Assembly: GCA_902783005.1 (NCBI GenBank)
Contig: CACZPI010000125.1
Location: forward strand, 24,335 to 88,334
DNA from: an uncultured Ruminococcus sp.
GTDB lineage: Bacteria; Bacillota; Clostridia; Oscillospirales; Ruminococcaceae
Direction of reading: 5' to 3'
Length of the DNA: 64,000 nucleotides
Shown: piece by piece, positions 52,576 through 61,216 of the stretch
Layout: each line of letters begins with the position of its first letter
Numbering within the stretch: the first letter of the stretch is position 1
The notes under the pieces: model-generated
Told to the model about the DNA's origin: nothing
The model's input: the letters and a program-made list of their open reading frames with translations, nothing else
Database searches by the model: none
Translations under genes and position numbers: made by a program

Positions 52576-52625
52576 AAGTTTTTACCCCTCCAATATACCT
52601 ATTCTACAAAAATCTTACAACTGTA

Positions 52626-52654
52626 TTGACATTTAGCCCTAATTGGACTATACT
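52626..52654 (+). promoter_or_regulatory. Promoter of the zinc-ribbon-Ltp gene
   Basis: TTGACA (52626-52631) and TATACT (52649-52654), 17-nt spacer, inside the XRE intergenic region. Confidence 0.82.
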
Positions 52655-52699
52655 TATGATAGTGCAATTTGTTCTACTGTATTAAATGGAGGTATTACT

Positions 52700-53674
52700 A
52701 TGAAATGTCCAAATTGTGGAGCTGAAATTCAAAACAGCAGAAAGTGCAACTATTGTGGTGCGCAAATCTCTTATGCCCAGTTGCGGGAACAAGAACAATT
52801 GAATAAGGCGGGCTGCCCGAGATGTGGGAGTTCAAATGTCCAGTTTTCTCGTGAGAATCATGGTGAGATAACTGGAAAACAGCAAAAGAAAATCATACAC
52901 AGAACTGTAGGATTTTGCAAGGATTGTGGCCACACATGGTATCCAGAAGGCACTGAAAACGCTTCCAAAAAAAGTAAAACTTGGCTATGGGTTTTAGGCT
53001 GGATATTTATTTTTCCTGTACCGCTTACTATCCTGCTTTTGAGAAAGAAAGACATGAAACCAGCTCTGAAGTATGGTATTATTGCTGCGTCTTGGATTGT
53101 ATTCCTCCTGTTAGGTGCAGGAGATAGATCGTCACAATCAAGAAATACACCTGAATTAAACCAGCCTGTCTCGCAACAAGATATTTTGGTTACAGAACAA
53201 GTGACTTTGGAAACATTATCAGAAGCCGTAGAAGAAACAACGGCTGAGGAAACAACCGTAGAAGAAACAACCGTAGAAGAAACAACCGTAGAAGAAACAA
53301 CCGTAGAAGAAACGACCGTAAAAGAAACAACCGTAGAAAAAGAGACAATAGAAGAAGCTGTCCCTGAACCTGAAACACCATCAGTTACGTTGGGCGAACA
53401 AAATGCACTTAGGAAGGCTCTGTCATACTTGGATTTTGCTGCGTTTTCATATACAGGTTTAATTGAACAACTGGAATTTGAAGGTTTTTCCCACGAGGAA
53501 GCGGTGTATGGCGCCGATAATTGCGGGGCAGACTGGAATGCACAGGCGGCAAAAAAAGCACAAAACTACATGGATTTGATGGCATTTTCCAGGAATGATC
53601 TTATTGAGCAGCTTTTATATGAAGGATTCACAAACGAACAAGCTGAATATGGCGCGAGTGCTGTTGGGTATTAA
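52700..53674 (+). CDS. Zinc-ribbon membrane protein with two C-terminal Ltp-like repeats
   Basis: This 324-residue protein has an N-terminal zinc ribbon (CPNCG..CNYCG), a second CxxC pair (CPRCGS..CKDCG), two membrane segments (~95-115, ~125-150), a linker of seven five-residue ETTVE repeats (15-bp DNA repeats, 53237-53340), and two copies of a ~42-residue Ltp/host-cell-surface repeat (ALRKALSYLDFAAFSYTGLIEQLEFEGF; KKAQNYMDLMAFSRNDLIEQLLYEGF). In the streptococcal phage TP-J34, the Ltp lipoprotein blocks superinfection. AT-rich codon use sets it apart from neighbours, suggesting recent transfer. GGAGG precedes ATG 52700. Confidence 0.8.
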   Translation: MKCPNCGAEIQNSRKCNYCGAQISYAQLREQEQLNKAGCPRCGSSNVQFSRENHGEITGKQQKKIIHRTVGFCKDCGHTWYPEGTENASKKSKTWLWVLGWIFIFPVPLTILLLRKKDMKPALKYGIIAASWIVFLLLGAGDRSSQSRNTPELNQPVSQQDILVTEQVTLETLSEAVEETTAEETTVEETTVEETTVEETTVEETTVKETTVEKETIEEAVPEPETPSVTLGEQNALRKALSYLDFAAFSYTGLIEQLEFEGFSHEEAVYGADNCGADWNAQAAKKAQNYMDLMAFSRNDLIEQLLYEGFTNEQAEYGASAVGY

Positions 53675-53993
53675 AAGTAACATCGTATAGAAATCGTCTG
53701 TCGGCTTGGAATGCATCTGCGCTCTCGTGTCCATCAGCTTGCGTAATATCTCCAATCAGTACATTCAATATTATGTAGTCATCATTGTACAACCTGTCGA
53801 AAAATTAGTGGTACATCTGACACATTGAATAATGTATGATGTTACCTTAAAAGTATCGCTACCACCGGGCACGGGCATTTTCGTCCACAAATAGTGCAGA
53901 AAATGCAATTGACAGTCCTGCCCCGAATCCTGTATAATAGAAGTATCCCCGCCATAGGGCAGGGATACTCAAAAAACAGGAAAAAGGAACAGA
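53675..53993. other. Intergenic region before the GH26-like gene
   Basis: About 320 nt holding the consensus-like promoter listed at 53909-53938. The left part is AT-rich like the acquired gene before it. I see no other gene. Confidence 0.55.
53909..53938 (+). promoter_or_regulatory. Promoter of the GH26-like gene
   Basis: TTGACA (53909-53914) and TATAAT (53933-53938), 18-nt spacer. Confidence 0.85.
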
Positions 53994-55430
53994 ATGATGA
54001 TGGATACGATCTACAATCTTCATATGGGCCCCGCTAAATGCGCGGTAGACCTCGGTGACGGCTCCGAACGCGGCGAATACGTCAATCAGGACTATATTCT
54101 CCACACCCTCGGACGCCCCCACAGAAGCATTTCCCTGATGTACTGCTACTACCCGCTTGACAAGGGCTGGCCGGGACGCGCCAGCGTCGTTCATGCATCC
54201 CCGGATGTGGCATTTGCGTGGGATTTCCCCTACGATGATTATTTCACCTACAAGGGCGGCCTCGGCGGTACTACCGATGACGAGCCGTTCACCTATATGC
54301 GCGAGATCCGGCAGCACGGACAGGATGTCACCCTCACCCTGACCATTGACCCCCATGTTTCCGATGAGCACCTGGCTGCCATCGGTGAGGATCTGCGCCC
54401 CTTCGGCCGCGTCCTCCTGCGCATCAATCATGAGGCCACCGGCAACTGGTTCTCCTTCAACAAGCGCTGCACCTACCAGGAGGTCGCCGATTTCTTTGTG
54501 AGAGCCTCCCGCATTATCAAGGAGCATGCCCCGAACGTGCAGACCATCATCTGCATTGGCGGTGTGGAGCATCCGGAGACCGGGCAGATCGAAAAGGAAA
54601 AGGAATTTGCCCAGACCATTCCCGCTGCCGATATCTGGTCGGTGGATAAGTACATGGCGCTGCACTGGGGCTGGCCGTATGATGTCGCCGAGCCCGGCGG
54701 CAATTCCCACAGCCGCAGCAAGGTGCGCGACATCTATGAAATGACCAAGGCGAGCTTCGAGCGCTATACCGTCCTGAATGGCGGCACGCCCAAGCCCATG
54801 ATCATGAGCGAATTCAATGCCGACGGCGATGTGACCGGCGCTTACGACCAGGCTGCAATGGTGCAGGAATTCTGCGATATTCTCGACGAGGAAAATGCCG
54901 ACTGGTTCACCGGCTTTACCTTCTATCAGTTCCGCGACCGCGGCAGACTCGGCCTGGAGATCGAGGATCCCAACAATCCCGATGTCGGCATTGCACAGCC
55001 GGTCATGGAAACCTACAAGAAGATCATCCATTCCGAACGCTTCCTCCCGGCAATGGAGCAGGGCGCACAGGCAAGCCTTCCCGTGAAGCTGCGCTGGGGC
55101 AGCTCGGAGGATGCCGACGGTCTGGCCATTCCGCTGCATTTTGAAGGGGATCCGGTCTTCTGCGAGATCACCTTTGAGGATGAGAACAACTACATGCTCG
55201 AAATCAATGGCAGATGGTTCTGGCGCTCCCCGAAGGCAAAGACCATTGACCTGATGAGCGCCTTCTATGAGAAGCATCTTGACGGTGCATGCGATCTGAC
55301 CCTGAAGATCTTTGCCCCGCCTGCATCCGGCGAGAATGATCTGACCCTTGCGGACGGACTCTTCAACAGCTATACAACCGTGGAGAAAATGCCTAAGATC
55401 CGCATTCGTTTCGCTCCGGTGGAACCGTGA
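53994..55430 (+). CDS. GH26-like glycoside hydrolase without a signal peptide
   Basis: This 478-residue protein looks like a TIM-barrel GH of clan GH-A. The segment LLRINHEATGNWFSF matches the GH26 acid/base region (R-x-x-HExxGxWF), and PMIMSEFNADG has a nucleophile-like Glu. A C-terminal beta domain (~365-478) follows. GH26 enzymes mostly cut beta-mannan or mixed glucan. No signal peptide, lipobox or dockerin is present, so it acts inside the cell or is not a hydrolase. AAAGGAAC precedes ATG 53994. Confidence 0.6.
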   Translation: MMMDTIYNLHMGPAKCAVDLGDGSERGEYVNQDYILHTLGRPHRSISLMYCYYPLDKGWPGRASVVHASPDVAFAWDFPYDDYFTYKGGLGGTTDDEPFTYMREIRQHGQDVTLTLTIDPHVSDEHLAAIGEDLRPFGRVLLRINHEATGNWFSFNKRCTYQEVADFFVRASRIIKEHAPNVQTIICIGGVEHPETGQIEKEKEFAQTIPAADIWSVDKYMALHWGWPYDVAEPGGNSHSRSKVRDIYEMTKASFERYTVLNGGTPKPMIMSEFNADGDVTGAYDQAAMVQEFCDILDEENADWFTGFTFYQFRDRGRLGLEIEDPNNPDVGIAQPVMETYKKIIHSERFLPAMEQGAQASLPVKLRWGSSEDADGLAIPLHFEGDPVFCEITFEDENNYMLEINGRWFWRSPKAKTIDLMSAFYEKHLDGACDLTLKIFAPPASGENDLTLADGLFNSYTTVEKMPKIRIRFAPVEP

Positions 55431-55475
55431 ACCGGTAAACTTTCTATGAAAATTTCAAAAATATCCAAAAACCAC

Positions 55476-55503
55476 TTGACAAATTTTTAAAATGTTGTAT
55501 AAT
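55476..55503 (+). promoter_or_regulatory. Promoter of the coiled-coil zinc-ribbon gene
   Basis: TTGACA (55476-55481) and TATAAT (55498-55503), 16-nt spacer, with A/T tracts upstream. Confidence 0.82.
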
Positions 55504-55622
55504 TTATAGTAGGAATGAATTACGCCGGAGCGGGATGCACTGACCCGTCTGCGGCGTTCAGGCAGATTGCTGCGCATCCGCTTAATTTACATCATCATAA
55601 TCATATTTAGGAGTTGATTAGT

Positions 55623-56054
55623 ATGGGATTCATGGACACGATCAGCGGCGCCGGAAGAGGTGTCAGCGAAAAGGCAAAAAACGTTTCTGAGGTCAACAAC
55701 CTCAAGCGTAAGATCCTGTATGAGGAGGAGCGTATCGTCGAGGTATTCGCCGATATCGGCAAGAAGTACTACAAGAACCCGGACGAGGATCCGGCTGTTC
55801 TGAAGGCGCTGTGCGAGGACATTGACACCCGCCGCCGCCGTATCAAGAAGATGCGTTTCGAGCTCAACAGCATCCGCGGCTACAAGATTTGCCCGAAGTG
55901 CGATGCTGAGGTCAACGAGAAGTTCCAGTTCTGCGGTGTCTGCGGTGCCAGACTGCCCGATATGGACGATGAGGATTTCGCATCCCTCGAGACCAACGAT
56001 TACTACACCGAGAGCGACAGCTTCTTCAACGCAGACACGATCAAGAGCTATTGA
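55623..56054 (+). CDS. Coiled-coil zinc-ribbon protein of unknown function
   Basis: This 143-residue protein has a glycine-containing start (GFMDTISGAGRGVSEKAKNVSEV), a coiled coil (~20-88) and a single zinc ribbon (CPKCDAEVNEKFQFCGVCG, ~91-109), then an acidic Ser/Tyr tail. Similar zinc-ribbon proteins with coiled coils are common and uncharacterised in Ruminococcaceae. GGAG precedes ATG 55623. Highly biased codons and a good promoter suggest strong expression. Confidence 0.8.
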   Translation: MGFMDTISGAGRGVSEKAKNVSEVNNLKRKILYEEERIVEVFADIGKKYYKNPDEDPAVLKALCEDIDTRRRRIKKMRFELNSIRGYKICPKCDAEVNEKFQFCGVCGARLPDMDDEDFASLETNDYYTESDSFFNADTIKSY

Positions 56055-56098
56055 TCTTTGGACTGTCGGTGAAGCTGACAGCAGAATTGCATGAACAC

Positions 56099-56300
56099 AG
56101 GATTCCCCGGAATGGAACTACCCCCCGGGGAATCCTGTATTTCTATACAGGATTCCCCTATAAAAAGCATCCTGTATTTCGATGCAGGATTCCCCTATAA
56201 AAAGCATCCTGTATTTCGGTGCAGGATTCCCCTATGAAAAGCATCCTGTATTTCGATGCAGGATTTCCTTATGAAAAGCATCCTGTATTTCTATACGGGT
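56099..56300. repeat. 37-bp tandem hairpin repeat, five copies
   Basis: ATCCTGTATTT recurs at 56132, 56169, 56206, 56243 and 56280, exactly 37 bp apart. Each unit has an ATCCTG...CAGGAT inverted repeat and ends CCCCTAT(A/G)AAAAGC. The left edge is a terminator-like stem (AGGATTCCCCGG 56099-56110, CCGGGGAATCCT 56125-56136) that ends the zinc-ribbon gene. The right edge lies 34 nt before the SNF2 start. Confidence 0.85.
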
Positions 56301-56333
56301 GAAGCATCCCATTGCAGAGAGGAGGTCAGAACG

Positions 56334-59300
56334 ATGGAACAGGGGATCTACCGGTATTTTGATGTGAAATCGGTTACGGAACCGATGCATTTTACCGAGG
56401 CAGAGCAGGCACGCGGGCAGGAGCTGGTGCGGACAGGACAGGCGCAGATCACGACAGTCAGCATTGACTATGAGAAAAACAGCCACATCCATGAATGCAT
56501 CGGCCGGATGGTCGTGCGCTGTGAGGACGGCGCGATGCCGTGCAGCGTGAGCATCCAGTTCGGCCGCAGACGGCTGTTCCATCTGTATTGCAGCGCGGCA
56601 CGGTGCCGGAATTTCGCCCGCATCGGTGAGCGCGTCATTGACCACCATCCCTGCATCCATAAGGCTGCTGCATTGCTGCTGCTGCGGCAGTATCTCGACG
56701 AACACAATCCCGGCGATACGACCAATGCCGATGCAATGACTTTGATGCAGGCCTATCACCGCAATACCCGTTCGGCTTATACGGGCGGACTCCCGCCGTG
56801 CATCCGGCTTGTGCCCTATCTCGAACGCAATGCCCACGGCGTGCAGGTCGGCTTCCGCATCGGCACCGACCGGCTGTATGTCCTGCGCGATCTCTATACC
56901 CTGCGCAGGATGGTGGAAGGACGGCAGACGATCAGTCTTGGCAAGCAGGCAGAGGTGGATTTTTCTGCTGCATCCTTTGACGGGAAGGGAATGCCGTTTT
57001 ACCGATTTCTCTGCGAATTTGCCGCCGGACGGCTGCCGGCATCGGGAAAACGCTTCGGGGATCCTTCGGCCGGCAAGCTCCTGACGCTTGAGGGCGCCTG
57101 TGCGGATGCCCTGTACGATGCTGCGCAGGGCATGACGCTGACCTGTACTGACCGCACCCGCGCAGCCAATCCTTCGGATTCTCTGGAGGTCTGTGAGGGC
57201 ATGCCGGATATTCTGCTGAAGATCCGCCCGGATCTGCTGCCGGACGGTACCTTTGAGGGTGTGTGCGCGACGGCATCGCTGCCGCTGTGCTTTTCCGGAA
57301 GCCGTAGCACCTACTGCATCACCGCCGGGAATCTGCTGCGCATTCCGGATGCTGCGTCCCCGGTTCTGCGGATGCTGACGGATGCGGCACATAACGGACA
57401 GATGGAATGCCATTTCGGAAGGCGCCATCTGTCGGATTTCTGGTATTCGATCCTGCCGGATCTGCGGCGCTGGATGCGCACGGAGATCGGGGATGAAGCA
57501 CAGATCCGGCAGTACCTTCCGCCGGATCTGCTCTTGCGGTTTGATCTGGATGCACAGGAGGGCATTCCGCGCTGCCGCATCACGGCGGTCTATGATACGG
57601 CGGAATACTGCCTGTCGGCTTCTGCGCCCGCCTCTGTGCCGGATGAGATCAGCCGCGATGCCATGCGTGAGGCGCAGACAGCAGAGCTGGTGCGCACCTG
57701 GCTGACGGAAACAGACGGCGAGGAATATGTCTGCACACCGCAGGAGGAAGCTGTGTACCGGTTCCTGCATGACGGCCTTGCAGCCATGCATGCCCTTGGA
57801 GAGGTGCGGGCGACGGATGCCTTCTCCCGGCTGCGGATCCACCGGCGGCTGCCGGTAAAGGTGGGCGTTTCGGTAGAAAGTCACCTTTTGCGGCTGGAGA
57901 TCCTGTCGGATGACCTGACACAGGAGGAGCTGCTGGACATCATTCGGAGCTACCGGATGAAGAAGCAGTATCACCGCCTGAACAGCGGTACCTTCGTGGA
58001 GCTGGACGACCGGACAGAGGAGCTCAGCGAAATACTGGAAACGCTTCAGGTCGATGAAACAGCCTTCCTGCGCAATCATATCGAGGTTCCGGTGTACCGG
58101 GCACTGTATCTTGACAGAATGCTGGAGCGCTGTGAGGAGATGCGCGGCAGTACGGATACGCGGTATTCCGATCTGGTGCGGGCATTTCAGGACATCGGGG
58201 AGGCAGAGCTGGAAGTGCCGGAATCGCTGCGGAGCATTATGCGCAGCTACCAGTGCTACGGCCATAAGTGGATGCGGACATTGGCAGCGGGGGGCTTCGG
58301 CGGCATCCTTGCGGATGATATGGGACTGGGCAAGACGCTGCAAATGATCTCGGTGCTGCTGGCTGTGAAGGAGAACGGTACACAGGGAACGAGCATCATC
58401 ATCTGTCCTTCCTCGCTGGTCTATAACTGGATCGCGGAGCTCGAACGCTTTGCACCCGCGCTGCATGCGTGTGCCGTTGCCGGAACGCCGGCAGAGCGTG
58501 CCGCTTTGATCGCACAGGCGTCCGGCTGGGATGTGCTGGTCACCTCCTATGACCTGCTCAAGCGGGACATCCATCTGTATGAGGAAACGCCTTTTCTGTA
58601 TGAGGTGCTTGACGAGGCGCAATATATCAAGAACCGCACGACCGATGCCGCCAAGGCGGTCAAGCTGCTTCGGAGCATGCACCGCTTTGCCCTGACGGGA
58701 ACGCCCATTGAGAACCGGCTCAGCGAGCTGTGGAGCATTTTTGATTTCCTGATGCCCGGATTTCTCTATGATTATCCGACCTTCCGGCGGGAGCTGGATG
58801 TGCCGATCACGCACGACCGGAATCCGCAGGCGATCGAACGGCTGCGGCGCATGACAGCGCCGTTCATTCTGCGGCGGCTGAAAACGGATGTGCTGCAGGA
58901 TCTTCCCGAAAAGCTGGAGGAGGTGCGCTATGCACGCTTTGAAAGCGACCAGCAGCATGTCTATGACGGCGAGGTCATTCGTTTGCGTGAGCTGCTGCAT
59001 GGCACAGATCCGCAGGACAAGATCCGGGTGCTTGCGGAGCTGACCAGGATCCGGCTGATCTGCTGTGATCCGGGACTGGTGTTTGAAGGCTATCAGGGCG
59101 GCTCCGCCAAGCGCGAGGCATGTCTGGAGCTGATCCGCAGCGCCATGGAAGGCGGCCACCGGATCCTGGTGTTTTCTTCCTTCACCTCGATGCTTGCGCT
59201 TCTGGAGCAGGATCTGACGGCGGCAGGGATCGGGTATTACAAAATCATCGGTGACACCCCCAAGCGGGAAAGGCTCCGGCTTGTCAACCTGTTCAATGAA

Positions 59301-59615
59301 GGGGATGTGCCGGTATTCCTGATCTCCATTCGCACCGGCGGCAACGGCCTGAATCTGACGGGCGCAGACGTGGTCATCCACTATGACCCGTGGTGGAGCG
59401 CGGCCGTGGAAGAACAGGCCAGTGACCGGGCGCACCGGATGGGACAGAAACGAACCGTCACGGTCTACCGGCTGATCGCATCGGGAACGCTTGAAGAACG
59501 CATCCGGCAGCTCCAGGAGCGCAAGCTCAGCATGGCACAGCCCTTCCTGGGCGGGGAATCGGAGCTGTTCTCCTCCCTGACCCGCGAGGAGCTGCTCGGG
59601 ATCCTCGGCGGATGA
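56334..59615 (+). CDS. SNF2-family DEAD/DEAH helicase with SWIM-like zinc finger and SNF2-associated domain
   Basis: This 1093-residue protein has a SWIM-like region near the N-terminus (HLYCSAARC..HHPCIHKAA, CxC..CxH pattern), a long SNF2-associated domain (~200-600), and a C-terminal SNF2 motor: DDMGLGKTLQ (motif I), LDEAQYIKN (motif II, DEAQ), LTGTPIENR (III) and the C-lobe HYDPWWSAAVEEQASDRAHRMGQ (V-VI). Motor domains translocate on duplex DNA, but the process served is unknown. GAGGAGG precedes ATG 56334; the upstream frame runs into the repeat array. It is a single-gene unit. Confidence 0.92.
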   Translation: MEQGIYRYFDVKSVTEPMHFTEAEQARGQELVRTGQAQITTVSIDYEKNSHIHECIGRMVVRCEDGAMPCSVSIQFGRRRLFHLYCSAARCRNFARIGERVIDHHPCIHKAAALLLLRQYLDEHNPGDTTNADAMTLMQAYHRNTRSAYTGGLPPCIRLVPYLERNAHGVQVGFRIGTDRLYVLRDLYTLRRMVEGRQTISLGKQAEVDFSAASFDGKGMPFYRFLCEFAAGRLPASGKRFGDPSAGKLLTLEGACADALYDAAQGMTLTCTDRTRAANPSDSLEVCEGMPDILLKIRPDLLPDGTFEGVCATASLPLCFSGSRSTYCITAGNLLRIPDAASPVLRMLTDAAHNGQMECHFGRRHLSDFWYSILPDLRRWMRTEIGDEAQIRQYLPPDLLLRFDLDAQEGIPRCRITAVYDTAEYCLSASAPASVPDEISRDAMREAQTAELVRTWLTETDGEEYVCTPQEEAVYRFLHDGLAAMHALGEVRATDAFSRLRIHRRLPVKVGVSVESHLLRLEILSDDLTQEELLDIIRSYRMKKQYHRLNSGTFVELDDRTEELSEILETLQVDETAFLRNHIEVPVYRALYLDRMLERCEEMRGSTDTRYSDLVRAFQDIGEAELEVPESLRSIMRSYQCYGHKWMRTLAAGGFGGILADDMGLGKTLQMISVLLAVKENGTQGTSIIICPSSLVYNWIAELERFAPALHACAVAGTPAERAALIAQASGWDVLVTSYDLLKRDIHLYEETPFLYEVLDEAQYIKNRTTDAAKAVKLLRSMHRFALTGTPIENRLSELWSIFDFLMPGFLYDYPTFRRELDVPITHDRNPQAIERLRRMTAPFILRRLKTDVLQDLPEKLEEVRYARFESDQQHVYDGEVIRLRELLHGTDPQDKIRVLAELTRIRLICCDPGLVFEGYQGGSAKREACLELIRSAMEGGHRILVFSSFTSMLALLEQDLTAAGIGYYKIIGDTPKRERLRLVNLFNEGDVPVFLISIRTGGNGLNLTGADVVIHYDPWWSAAVEEQASDRAHRMGQKRTVTVYRLIASGTLEERIRQLQERKLSMAQPFLGGESELFSSLTREELLGILGG

Positions 59616-59655
59616 GGACTTCCGGATGATGAGAAAGCATTAAAAGAGAAAAAAC

Positions 59656-59695
59656 ATAAAAATCCCCATTCTCCGGCTTTTTGGAGAATGGGGAT
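59656..59695 (-). terminator. Terminator of tRNA-Arg, also usable by the helicase gene
   Basis: ATCCCCATTCTCC (59662-59674) pairs with GGAGAATGGGGAT (59683-59695). On the minus strand a T-run follows. Confidence 0.9.
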
Positions 59696-59706
59696 CGGCA
59701 TTGCAG

Positions 59707-59780
59707 CGTTCCCGAGGTGATTCGAACACCCGACCTACCGCTTAGGAGGCGGTCGCTCTATCCAGCTGAGCTACGGAAAC
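59707..59780 (-). tRNA. tRNA-Arg (CCT)
   Basis: A 74-nt cloverleaf on the minus strand has acceptor GTTTCCG/CGGGAAC, anticodon loop CTCCTAA (CCT) and T-arm GTGTTCGAATCAC. Discriminator is G; CCA is not encoded. Confidence 0.95.
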
Positions 59781-59789
59781 ATCTTTTAT

Positions 59790-59818
59790 ATTATACCACA
59801 TTTCAACTGAAAAAGCAA
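59790..59818 (-). promoter_or_regulatory. Promoter of tRNA-Arg
   Basis: On the minus strand TTGCTT (59818-59813) and TATAAT (59795-59790), 17-nt spacer. Confidence 0.75.
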
Positions 59819-59877
59819 GAGGAAAAACAGAAATTGCAGCAGATGCGGCAGAGAAGCGTTAATCTGTCAAATTATTC

Positions 59878-59906
59878 TTGCATTATCGGGCGATCCGTGT
59901 TATAAT
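59878..59906 (+). promoter_or_regulatory. Promoter of the M16 peptidase-lgt operon
   Basis: TTGCAT (59878-59883) and TATAAT (59901-59906), 17-nt spacer. Confidence 0.82.
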
Positions 59907-59935
59907 AGTAATATTCCCAGAAAGGAGTGAACTGC

Positions 59936-61216
59936 TTGAACTACACCACGACCTCTCTCGGGGACGGCATTTCGCTGATCTCCGTGCAGGAACCGAAATT
60001 CAAGACCAATACACTGGCCGTACAGCTTCTCGTGCCGATCGTACCGGAGAAGAATGCGGCCTATTCGCTGGCGTTTGCCATGCTGTCGGCTTCGTGCCGG
60101 CGCTATCCGGATAATATTGCCATGACGGTGTGCCTTGACGATCTCTATGGCGGCACCCTTGGCACCAGTACGGGTGCCAACGGCACTGTCATGACGCTGA
60201 TGATGTACGGAAGCGTGATCGCTGACCGCTTTGCCCTGCAGGGAGAGCCTCTGCTGGATGGCATGACGGATCTGCTGCTGGAATGCCTGTTTGAACCGAA
60301 TGCAGAGAACGGCGCTTTCAATGCAAGCGAATTCGCCATCCAGAAGAAGGAGCTGCTCGACACCATCCAGGCCGAGATCAACAATAAACGCGGCTACGCC
60401 ATGACCCGCGCTGCCCAGACCATTTTTGAAGCGGAGCCGGATGCCTATCCGTCCTACGGTGTCCGCGAGGATGCCGAGGCGCTGACCCCGGAGAATGTAT
60501 TTGCAGCCTATCAGGAGCTGCTGCGCATCAGTACGATCCGCATTTATTTCGTAGGCCCCGAGCCTGTTCCGGCATTGGAGCCGCGTTTGCGAGAGGCTTT
60601 CTCCGTGCTGACAGACCGTGCGCCGCTGCCGCTTGTCTTCAAGAGCGCCAGCCGCATCAAGCCCGAAACCGCCCGCATCACCGAACCGATGGATGTGGTG
60701 CAGTCCAAGCTCGTCATGGCCTTCAAGTATGAGGAGCAGGATTCCTATGCCGTGCGCATGTTCAATGTCATGTTCGGTGCGGCACCCTATTCGATGCTCT
60801 TCATGAATGTCCGTGAAAAGCAGAGTCTTTGCTATTATTGTGTCAGCCGCGCCAGATCCCTGCGGAATACGGTGATTGTGGACAGCGGCGTGGAGCTGGC
60901 CAATGCGGAGCGCACCCATGCAGCCGTGCTTGAACAGCTCGAAGCATTCCGCCGCGGAGAATTCCCGGACGAGCTGCTGGAAAATGCCAAGCGCAGCATG
61001 GCCGATGCGCTTCACGGCATCGGAGATTCGCCGTTTTCGTGCATCATGGAGGCGTATGAGCGCTTCTACAGCGGAGATGACCGGGAGCCGGAGGAACGCA
61101 TCCGCCGTTTCATGGAGGTCACCCGCGAGGATGTGATCGCCGTGGCACAGGCGCTTCGGGAGGATACCGTCTATCTGATGCAGCAGGAGGAGGGAACAGA
61201 GCATGAGGAACACTGA
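59936..61216 (+). CDS. M16 (insulinase) family protein, non-catalytic half (YmfF-like)
   Basis: This 426-residue protein has the M16 two-domain fold but no HxxEH zinc motif where its partner has HFLEH, and LCYYCVSRARS in the second half as in YmfF. It starts with TTG 59936, the codon 8 nt after AAAGGAG; a GTG nearer the site is too close. It overlaps the catalytic partner by 14 nt. The pair likely forms one heterodimeric peptidase. Confidence 0.88.
   Translation: MNYTTTSLGDGISLISVQEPKFKTNTLAVQLLVPIVPEKNAAYSLAFAMLSASCRRYPDNIAMTVCLDDLYGGTLGTSTGANGTVMTLMMYGSVIADRFALQGEPLLDGMTDLLLECLFEPNAENGAFNASEFAIQKKELLDTIQAEINNKRGYAMTRAAQTIFEAEPDAYPSYGVREDAEALTPENVFAAYQELLRISTIRIYFVGPEPVPALEPRLREAFSVLTDRAPLPLVFKSASRIKPETARITEPMDVVQSKLVMAFKYEEQDSYAVRMFNVMFGAAPYSMLFMNVREKQSLCYYCVSRARSLRNTVIVDSGVELANAERTHAAVLEQLEAFRRGEFPDELLENAKRSMADALHGIGDSPFSCIMEAYERFYSGDDREPEERIRRFMEVTREDVIAVAQALREDTVYLMQQEEGTEHEEH

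Noticed and set aside
52592-52620. Minus-strand promoter (TTGTAA-17-TATATT) for the XRE gene
   Set aside because: The expected transcription start would fall inside the ribosome site, leaving almost no leader; a different promoter is likely.
56099-56300. 37-bp repeats considered as a CRISPR array
   Set aside because: The 37-bp unit is the whole period; there are no unique spacers and no cas genes nearby.
56232-59435. 1067-codon minus-strand frame opposite the SNF2 helicase
   Set aside because: No recognisable domain, and the plus strand encodes a motif-complete SNF2 motor.
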